Assembly: GCF_002294985.1 (NCBI RefSeq)
Contig: NZ_NSGE01000002.1
Span: 186,001-250,000, forward strand
Reading direction: 5' to 3'
Source: Mesorhizobium sp. WSM3862
GTDB lineage: Bacteria > Pseudomonadota > Alphaproteobacteria > Rhizobiales > Rhizobiaceae
DNA: 64,000 nucleotides
Of the stretch, positions 1-7,700 are shown piece by piece (within the stretch, counting starts at the first letter, position 1; every line of letters begins with the position of its first letter). The notes beneath the pieces were generated by a model that worked only from the letters and a program-made list of their open reading frames with translations, made no database searches and was not told the DNA's origin. The translations under genes were made by a program, and so were the position numbers.

Positions 1-85
1 CTCCTGGTCCTGCTTTCGCGACCATCGCTACAACGGCCATGCGGCCGGCGTTCGCGCCGAACATTTCCGGCCGATCCGACTTCAG

Positions 86-135
86 AGAAAAGGGCGGCAT
101 CGCTGCCGCCCCTCGAGATTGTTGAGGTGCGTGGA
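86..135 (-). repeat. Duplicate of the groEL 3' flank with terminator hairpin
   Basis: A GGGCGGCA-TCGC-TGCCGCCC hairpin at 92-111, preceded by AAAAG, reads on the minus strand as a stem followed by a T-rich run. The whole 50-base block is nearly identical to 62403-62456, just downstream of the intact groEL. Here it no longer follows a gene, because the groEL sequence beside it is scrambled. It marks one end of a duplicated groEL segment. Confidence 0.8.
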
Positions 136-149
136 CCATCCCGCGCAAC

Positions 150-530
150 TTGTCGTGCAGGCAGGTCTGGTCGGAGTTGGCGCCGCTGACTGCCGGCAAG
201 ATCCTTGAGAACAAAGGGCGCGACCTCGAAGCAGGCACACCGGGCGGGTCAGCGAGATCTCGTCCGTTCGCAGGATGGCCATCTCACTATTCGGCGCCTG
301 TCGGCGATGCCGGTAGGCGCGTGCCAACGATCGAGGCTTCCGCCCCGCGGCGGCGTCGCGCTGCTGCGTGCTTCGCTGGCCATCACCGTCGACCCGGTCA
401 AGGTCGTGCGCACCGCTCTCCAGGACCCGGCCCCGGTCGCCGGCCTGCTCGTCACCACCGAAGCCATGATCGCCGGGGCTGGCTACAACGCTAAGACCGC
501 CGAGTATGGCGACAGGATCGCCATGGGCAA
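150..530. pseudogene. Scrambled groEL fragments (chaperonin pseudogene)
   Basis: Short blocks of groEL C-terminal coding sequence lie here out of order and in both orientations. 164-190 matches the minus-sense strand of groEL around 62806-62831. 191-223 matches the coding sense around 62690-62723. 340-400 encodes [14 protein letters not shown] on the plus strand, followed directly by [20 protein letters not shown] and then GYNAKTAEYGDRIAMG. In a real GroEL the [11 protein letters not shown] segment comes before VDPVKVV, so order as well as orientation has changed. It cannot encode a chaperonin. The source is a groEL very similar to the one at the right end of the window. Confidence 0.8.
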
Positions 531-535
531 CCGCA

Positions 536-722
536 TTTCACCATCTACATGCGGTTCCTGGATGCTGCCGCTGACAACGCCAGCTACGAGGAAATGGCCG
601 ACCTCATCCTTGGCATCGACCCGTAGCGTGAACAGGAACGCGCCCGCAACGCGGCGCGCAGCCATCTCGACCGGGCGAACTGGATGGCGACGACCGGCTA
701 CAAGGAACTTTTCGCTAACTGA
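536..722 (+). pseudogene. DUF2285-type regulator C-terminal remnant
   Basis: One frame reads FTIYMRFLDAAADNASYEEM...LILGIDP, then a TAG stop at 624-626, then REQERARNAARSHLDRANW...TTGYKELFAN and a TGA at 720-722. The pattern of a residue run ending in GY(R/K)(D/E)L(L/F) resembles the C-terminus of DUF2285 proteins, which are common small regulators in rhizobial islands. There is no start codon and an internal stop, and the upstream half is replaced by groEL debris. Assignment is by motif memory only. Confidence 0.4.
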
Positions 723-1257
723 CCAGCTTATGGCGCCATACCCACCCATAGCGCTCGGCGATTCCCCAGAACCAGTCCTAATCGAGGTTGACGTCGCGTG
801 CCGCCTCGGCGATTGCATCGGCCGATCGCTCCTGGATCGGTGATGGTGCTGAGCAAGTAGCACGAATATTTTTGTCGGTCCTGCATTGACGGCAGTGCTG
901 CAAACGGTAAAGGGCGGAGCGATGCGAAAACCCTTCACTACAAGCAGGGCGATCTTTTCCGCAGCCCAACAGCACGATAATCCATCAGAGCTGGGGAAAT
1001 GCAATCATAGGCTCAAGTCCCAGTTCTCTAATTTTAGAGCGGATGCCGTCCATCCGACGGATCAATGCCGCCTTCGATCGCCGATGACACAAAAGCGGCA
1101 ATGCCGGGCTCCGGTCACCTATCGCTGTCAAAGAGCTCCGGGTGAACAAAGGACAAGCCCTTGGAGGCGTTATCCCGCTCCACCGGCCCGTACATATATG
1201 CGCCGCATTCCCTGCAAGCATGGCGCTGGGGACCAACAAGCTCTCATAGCGTCTACC
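723..1257. other. No recognisable gene
   Basis: The stretch between the DUF2285 remnant and the racemase has overlapping short open frames on both strands but no ribosome binding site, family motif or hairpin I can support. The minus frame ending near 1000 (RSKAALIRRMDGIRSKIREL) has a protein-like look but no identity. Confidence 0.4.
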
Positions 1258-2043
1258 TCATAATCTGTTGCCAACAGGGTGTGGCTGGCTCTCTGTCATC
1301 CACCAAGAAATGCAAGCATCAGCAAGTATATCAATCGGATCGACAATGTTATGACCGTCTGCGATTTCTCCGCAGATTGCTGACAATTCACTGCAAGCTA
1401 GGATAACTATGTGAGGCTCGAAAGACCTGGCGAGTCTAACAACCCTTGTTAGGTTGTCCTTTGCGTTTTTCGTGTTTCCGGACTTGACATCCGCTATAAT
1501 TCTTGCGGTCTCATTTTGAAGTGTCTTGAGGCTGCGAGAACACTCCTTGCCGAAGTGGTCTTCGTTTCGTTCAACATAAAGTCCGTGTTGCATAGTCGCG
1601 CTCGTTCCCAAGGTAATTGAGCGAAGATTGTGCGCTGCACTACCATGTGAGGCCTCTATGGCTTGTTTTGTGATCTCAACCATATCGATCAGTTTCACTG
1701 AAAGCGCTTGTTTTATCTCTGTGGCCCAGAGATGCGCCGTGTTGCAGGGGATAGCGATTGCTCCGCATCCCGCTTTCTCTAGCCAAGACGCGCGCTCCAC
1801 AATTTGCCGCAAGGGGGCATCGCTGCCGATTGAAATTGCTTGCGAACGATCGGGGATATTTGGCGCCGATAGACATATAAATGCGATGTGATCCTGGTCT
1901 GTTTCAAATCGGCTTTTGCGAGCCAGAGCTTCCAAGAATTTGGCCGTCGCCAAGGTTCCCATCCCGCCGACCACTCCTAGTAGTTTTCGTTGGTTAGGTA
2001 GCTCGCAGGAACGGAAATTACGCTGCAGCATGACGTCGATCAT
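1258..2043 (-). CDS. Aspartate/glutamate racemase family protein
   Basis: A 261-residue protein of the cofactor-independent Asp/Glu racemase fold (RacX/YgeA-like). A glycine-rich opening GVVGGMGTLATAKFLEAL lies at about residues 22-40. The first catalytic-type cysteine is in IPCNTAHLW at about 98-106, and the second in LACSELSAICGE near 215-226, where many relatives have GCTE. Both cysteines of the two-base mechanism are therefore present. The ATG at 2043 is preceded by AGGAA at a suitable distance. It is less GC-rich than its neighbours and stands alone among debris, which suggests separate acquisition. The substrate cannot be told from sequence; amino-acid racemisation is the family role. 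Confidence 0.8.
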   Translation of the reverse strand: MIDVMLQRNFRSCELPNQRKLLGVVGGMGTLATAKFLEALARKSRFETDQDHIAFICLSAPNIPDRSQAISIGSDAPLRQIVERASWLEKAGCGAIAIPCNTAHLWATEIKQALSVKLIDMVEITKQAIEASHGSAAHNLRSITLGTSATMQHGLYVERNEDHFGKECSRSLKTLQNETARIIADVKSGNTKNAKDNLTRVVRLARSFEPHIVILACSELSAICGEIADGHNIVDPIDILADACISWWMTESQPHPVGNRL

Positions 2044-2249
2044 CGAAATTCCTGTTCTTAAGATTTACGCCACCGATTGTCCGTGAGGCGGCAGCCGACC
2101 GCGGTTGTTCCATCTGCGTATTTTCAATAGCCACATGTTCTCCAGCTGCTGCACTGCCGCCGTGGTCGGCGAGCCCGGTATCGCTGAAGCTATGGGGCGG
2201 ACCCACATAGATTGGCAGAGATTCGCGCAATTGAAAGCATCAAATATCA

Positions 2250-2460
2250 TGCCAAGTGCGCAATAAGAGCCTTGGCTGAAACTTTGATATTGTCATGAAA
2301 TACTTTAGGGATCTTGTGGTGCGAAATCGGGCCATACGCCATTTGCCGTAGACGCGACAAACCCGACAGGGTGTCGCTTTTCGATGACCGAGTGAAGAGA
2401 GCGCCAGTCGCCCGAATTTTCAGGTAAGCCTCGTCAATCCGAACCGGCTCGCAACGTGAC
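2250..2460 (-). pseudogene. Possible IS6-family transposase scrap
   Basis: On the minus strand around 2400-2455 the frame EPVRIDEAYLKIRATGAL resembles the first catalytic-aspartate region of IS6/IS240 transposases (W-x-V-D-E-T-Y-x-K-x). Nothing before or after it continues the family convincingly, and the following frame down to 2250 is unidentified. Treat as a trace only. Confidence 0.3.
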
Positions 2461-2567
2461 TTGCGGAAACGCCTGCCCCCCCGCGCCGTCCGTAGCGCGT
2501 CAACGTCGACCCGGCCGGAACGATCGGCGGGGGTCGTCGAAAAAGCAGACAGGCCGTTTGCGAAAAC

Positions 2568-3366
2568 TCATGGTTCAATTCCTCGATCGGTGGGGGCGAA
2601 ACCCGGCCAGCAGTGGCCGTCAGGCGTCGGCCGCTTGCCGAAGATGGCCTGACCGACGCGCAAGACAGTGGCGCCTTCCTCGATGGCTTCCTCGAAGTCT
2701 CCGGTCATACCCATGGAGAGCCCGGTCAGCGCGGCGTTGTGCTTCACGGCTTTGTCCCGCAGACGGCGCAGCGGAATGAAGCAGGGCCGCACCTTGGCCA
2801 TGTCGGAGGAAAACAGCGCAAGTGTCATCAACCCGCATGGCCGGAGACGGGGAACCTGATCGACGGTCTCCACGAAGGGCAGCAGTGCGTTCGGATGGAG
2901 GCCGAACTTGCTGTCCTCGCCAGACATGTTGACCTGCACATAAACGTCGAGGAAGCGATCTTCGCGCTCCAGCCGCGTGTTCAGAATGTCGGGGAGCCGC
3001 AGGCTGTGGAGCGCATGAAACTCACGCGCGAAGCGGGTCAGATAATTGGCCTTGTTGGTCTGCAGATGTCCGACGATGCTCCAGTCGATGGCGAGATCGT
3101 CAAGCGCCTCGCACTTTGATATTGCTCCTGGATCTTGTTCTCGCCGAAGGTGCTGATGCCGACGTCGAAGGCATATCGCAGGATTTGGGCCGGCACCGTC
3201 TTGGTGATTGGCAGCAACCGCACGGAGGCTCGGTCGCGCCCGGCCCGTGCGCAAGCAAGCGTGATGCGCTCTTCAACCGACGCCAGATTGGTGCGGAAGC
3301 TGGTAAGGGATCAGGCCCGAAGCATTTGATGTCCTCGGGCGAAAGCGGCGGATTTTTCGTGCCCAT
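2568..3366 (-). pseudogene. Frameshifted YggS-type PLP homeostasis protein
   Basis: The family is the single-domain, PLP-binding YggS/PLPBP proteins related to alanine racemase. Three frames must be joined. The N-terminal start MGTKNPPLSPEDIKCFGPD lies at 3366. Next comes FRTNLASVEERITLACARAG, then LLPITKTVPAQILRYAFDVG and FGENKIQEQYQ, where the lysine of the ITK motif is the PLP site. The rest, SKCEALDDLAIDWSIVGHLQ to GATVLRVGQAIFGKR, is a long open frame. Shifts fall near 3310 and near 3110-3125. The C-terminal two thirds is well preserved, including SMGMTGDFEEAI and the phosphate-binding RVGQAIFG, so decay looks recent. No functional protein is expected unless the shifts are sequencing errors. 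Confidence 0.8.
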
Positions 3367-3719
3367 TGTGATCTGCCCCCTTCACCGCCCCGTGACCCTA
3401 GCGTGGCCGTCGCTAGAAATTGTAGCTCATCGTGAAGATCACCGCCAAAATCCGGACGCACGTTTGTCGGCAAAGGCCTGAGTTCACGCCTACATCCGCC
3501 CCCCGCCCTGTGACCGCAGCAAGCTAAAAAATCTGCTGCTGGACGTCGACGTCAGTGGTTTAGAGCAGGCTGCTCGGCAGCGCCTCTGCTCCGCATCGAT
3601 GCATCCGTCGTGCTCGGAAGACGTCCTGAGCTGCTCGCCGTAATGCTCGGATACCAATTCAACCGTATCGGGCACCGTTCCACGAGGCGCATCTCCATGA
3701 TCGTCGCCGAAAGCCTTTG

Positions 3720-3935
3720 CCGCCGCGTAGACCACGTTCTGGGTATCTGAAAGCGGCTCGCGAAGGGCGGCCGCGTCGAGCATCTGCTCGGCCAGAAGCT
3801 TCTTCAGCTTCGCGTTCTCCTCTGCCAAGGCCCTCAGCCGCTTCGCCTCGGAAACGTCCATGCCGCCGAATTTGGCCTTCCAATTGTAGATCGTCGCTTC
3901 GAAGATCGATGTTTGCGAGCCGGTCCAGCATGTCC
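3720..3935 (-). pseudogene. IS3-family OrfA remnant
   Basis: The frame contains ATIYNWKAKFGGMDVSEAKR followed by LRALAEENAKLKKLLAEQML. This is the helix-turn-helix end plus leucine-zipper region of the short OrfA protein of IS3-family (IS51/IS401-like) elements. The first helix is missing, and the sequence after DAAALREPLS runs into unrelated residues. No matching OrfB follows, so this is a dead fragment. Confidence 0.7.
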
Positions 3936-4165
3936 GATCTATCCAGATTACGAGTGTAACCCGTTTCGACGTTGACGCTTCAGAATTTTGGATCTTCATT
4001 AAAGGACACGCTCCAATCGGCGCATTCGATATTGAACGAAGGTCCATTTGCCGCTGGCAAACTTACATCATCTCACTCGGGGCTCAGTCAAAGTGAAAAC
4101 AGCGTTCGGCTAAGCCGGAAACCGTCATATTTGGTTCAACATCTTCTTCCGTCAAAGGAGCACCC

Positions 4166-4486
4166 ATGGCTAGCGTGAAAGTCGATATTAATAACTTCCA
4201 GTCGGAAGTTCTGGAATCCGCAGCACCTGTCGTCGTCGATTTCTGGGCCGAATGGTGCGATCCCTGCAAGATGATTGCTCCGAGTCTCGAGGAAATCTCC
4301 GTCGAGATGGAAGGCAAGATCAAGGTAGCCAAGCTCAACATCGATGAAAACCCGGAACTCGCCGCCCAATTGGGCGTGCGCTCCATTCCGACGCTGGCGA
4401 TTTTCAAGGGCGGCGAAGTGGCCGATTTCTTGGTCGGCGCCAAACCGAAGACAGTTCTTTTGAACTGGATTTCGAACGCTGCATGA
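4166..4486 (+). CDS. trxA: Thioredoxin with WCDPC active site
   Basis: A 106-residue single-domain thioredoxin, the normal length for the family, acting as a cytoplasmic dithiol-disulfide reductase. The active site [16 protein letters not shown] is at about residues 25-40, and the cis-proline segment [12 protein letters not shown] is at about 73-84. AAGGAG sits 5 bases before the ATG at 4166, fixing the start. The usual WCGPC has Asp in place of Gly between the cysteines, which would be expected to change the redox potential or partner choice. It stands alone between IS scraps, not beside a thioredoxin reductase. It is probably an accessory copy; rhizobial islands often carry one. Confidence 0.93.
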   Translation: MASVKVDINNFQSEVLESAAPVVVDFWAEWCDPCKMIAPSLEEISVEMEGKIKVAKLNIDENPELAAQLGVRSIPTLAIFKGGEVADFLVGAKPKTVLLNWISNAA

Positions 4487-4574
4487 TCGATATCGCTCGA
4501 TCTGTACCGCAATGAAAAAAGCGTAGATTCGGTCCGTAAAGCGGTAGGGTTCATGATGATTTATTGGCGTCTTA

Positions 4575-4690
4575 TACAGGGCTCAGCCCTTTGAGCTTCG
4601 GCCTGATGTCGGTGCGATCCAGCGGCGAAGAAGCTTTTCATTGCGGCGTTGTCGAGGCCGTTGCCGTTGCCTGAATGCTGCGGCTGTCAA
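4575..4690 (-). pseudogene. Possible IS3-family OrfB scrap
   Basis: On the minus strand the frame GNGNGLDNAAMKSFFAAGSH resembles the C-terminal catalytic-glutamate region of IS3 OrfB (G-N-C-x-D-N-A-x-x-E-S-F-F), with the catalytic glutamate replaced by lysine. The match covers about 15 residues and then ends. It lies directly before the large effector gene and may mark an insertion boundary. Confidence 0.4.
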
Positions 4691-4786
4691 GCACGCCGTT
4701 GCAGGCTCGCGTGACCGCCCTCAAACCAATGATGCCCTGTTGTTGACAGGCTTAGGCGATGCGTTTTGCTGGATCGGAGAGGGAAT

Positions 4787-7700
4787 ATGGGCAGCACCGG
4801 AGAGTTGGTCGGACCAGCAGGGCGTCCTGATAACGAAGGAGGCCCGCACCGCATCCCCGACGCAATGTCGGACCAGCAGAATACGCGCGAAGCGACGCTT
4901 GCCATCGCCGGCGACGTGGTTGCCCGCGACGGCAATCTCGACGGATTTTCGGATTCAGACTTGGCGGATTTGGTGAACGGCTTCAGCAGATGGCCGGACC
5001 AGCAGAAGACGCGTGAAGCGACGGTTGCCATCGCCCTCGCGGTGGTTGCCCGCGACGGCCATCTCGACGGATTCTCGGATCAAGAATTGGCCAATCTGGT
5101 GCACGGTTTCGGCAAGTGGCCGGAAGAAGAAAATGCACGCAAGGCGATCGTTGCCATCGCCGGCGAGCTCGGTTCCAAGGGCCGTCGCTTCAGCGCTTTC
5201 AGCACGCCTGCGCTAGTCAGGATCGCCAACGGTCTGTCGCGGGGTATCGAGGAGGGAGAGACCACCGGCGAGGTCGCCGAACCCGCCTTGCTGAAGGACC
5301 GGCTGCATCAACTGGCGCACTACCTCCAATATGCCGAGGATCGGCTGCAGCAGGCCGATGTCCATGCCATCGCGAGTATATTCAAGGCGTTGGGCAAGGC
5401 GCAGTTGTCGGACGATTTCGGTGCACTGGCACAGCCGGGGCTGGACAGGCTCGAGGTGTTACGTGCCAATCCCGGGTTTGAGCACAACAACAACCTCGAG
5501 ACGATGGGCAATCTTTGCGCCTCCCTGCTGCCCCTGGCTCGCAGCCCGAAGCCGGTGTTGCGCTGGCACCGCAGACCGGCGCTGAACCTGCTCAACGCCA
5601 TCCAGCCGGTAGTGGAACACAAGATCGATGCCCATCTCAAGGCAGGCCAGGCCGAGCGCACCAGCGGCCCCAATGCAAGCCGCTGCCCGGCGCTTTCGAT
5701 CTATCAGGTGCTCAAGACCCGGGCGGTGCTGGAGACGCTCTACCGGCGGCCCTATGTCGACGGCGACGAACTCGCCCTACAGGCCAGGCAGGAAGAGCTG
5801 CACGGCAAGACCAGGCAGATCCTGGACAGTGCCCGCGCCCTCATCTACGCCGACCTTTCCTACATGAGCTGGAACGTGATCGCCGAGATCGAGGCGAAGG
5901 AGCCGCTCGAAGCGCTCGACACCTTCATGGCGCAGAACTCATCGATGGTCCAGGCCCAGCATTCAGCCGCCAGCTTCGATGTCCATCGGGTCCTTCAGGC
6001 CATGGACCACGAGCCGAGACCGCCGCAAGGCGATGCCGGACTGATGCGGCTACCGGTGGTCGACATGCAAGGCCGGCCGCTGGCCAGCGAAGCCGAGTTG
6101 CGGTATTCCACTTTCCACCGCTTGACCTCGGGCGCGGTGCCGGTGGTGGCGGTGCAACTAAAGGGAACTCCGACTGGCGCCATGCTGACACGCACGTTCC
6201 CCGTGGAGGGCGTGCCCTACCGCATGGACCTGTTCGGCGGCAGCAAACTGAAGCCGCCGCAAAAGAGCCTGAACCAGCTTGCCTCTCACCTGCCCTTCGC
6301 GCCCGAAGAGGCCCCGAGCGGCAAGCTTTTGGCGATCCCTTATGCCGAGACGGCTCCGGGTACGGCCTTTGAGCAGCTGTCGCGGGCCTGGGCGCCGTTC
6401 AAGGAAGCCTATTACTATACCCAGCGCCGCGGATTTGCCGCGCCGCCGGGCATCCCCGACATTGGCCCGCATGATTATGCGCTGGAAGGGTGCTTCAAGC
6501 TGTCCCTTCTGCCCGACCGCCCCGCAGGCGCAGGGCATCCCTTCCGGTTTGAGGGGCGAGACGGCGAGATCGCCTTGCGGCCGCATGACGGCTGCGGCTT
6601 CATCAGGGCCTCACTGGCCGAGCGCATGCCGGCCATTGCCCGGGCTCGCCACGACGCTCCCGAGCGGATGCCTGCCTATCCCGATAATAGCCAATCGGCG
6701 GTACCGCCCTCGGCGCTGCAACATTATCCGCGCAGCGTCGAGGTGGCAGAGGAGACCCGCGAGAAGGCTCTGGCTTGGCTCGAAACCCATCCAAGCCTCA
6801 CCCTCGAGGAGGTGTTCCGGACGGTCACGGGCGGGCACATCGAGGGTTCGGGCGCTATCGCCGTGCCGTCCAGCGACGAATGCCTGCATGTGCCGACTGG
6901 CAAGAGCAAGACCTTGACCCGTGACGCTGGCGTGCTTGTCGGACGCTCCCCCTATGACAAGCCCAACCTGCGCCCGTTCGCCGCCGACCGGGTCAGGTCG
7001 GCGCGCGATGGCGATCGGACCGCGGCGTTCTTGGATCAGTGCGTGGCCTTCCAATACAGCTTCAACGTTGCGCACAGATCGAGGGCTGGGCTAGCCGCCG
7101 ACGATCCGACCTTCTTTGCCAAAGGCATCTTGATCGTTGTGCCCGACGAAATGTGGCCGGCGGACTTCGCCGAGCGCGGGGTGGTAATGTCTGCCGAGGA
7201 CGTAAAGTGCCATTCGCGCTGGCTGGAGGAAAAGGACCGGGTCAAGGCCGACACCGCGCTCGAGTGCGTCGGCATCCTGCAAGCGACGGAGGTGTTCGCG
7301 CCCGGCTCTTTGGTTGCGGTTCCGAGCGTCGAACAAAAAATGCTCGACGGCGATTTTGACGGCGACGCCGTCGTCATCATCGGCAACCGGCCTCGCCTTT
7401 ACGAGCATGTGCGCCAGTTCGACGCGCAGCTGCAGGCGCGCGGAATCGCCTCGATGAAGCCGCCGAAGTCGCACACGCCGGCCATTGAGAAAGGCGACTA
7501 CCAGTTCAGCCGGTCCAAGCAGATCCTGTCGGCCACCGGGCTGGTGCTGGAGACCTACAGCTGCCTGCAGCGCAACGTGCTGGCGCAGCCGCAGGAGGCG
7601 CAACGCTGGTTTGCCGAGCGTGCCATCTTCGGCACCTACGAGGGCATTCATCCTGAGCTTAAGGCCGACATCCGCGCACTGTTGCAGGAAGATCGGCCGG

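Noticed and set aside
985-1239. 84-codon minus frame between the DUF2285 remnant and the racemase
   Set aside because: No ribosome binding site and no family resemblance; too short to support.
3415-3480. Possible outer-membrane protein C-terminus (VIFTMSYNF) on the minus strand
   Set aside because: Only about 20 residues; a chance match to a porin-like end cannot be excluded.
4487-4786. TtsI-controlled tts box before the effector
   Set aside because: I looked for the GTCAGCTT-N-TCG-type motif and found nothing convincing in this stretch.
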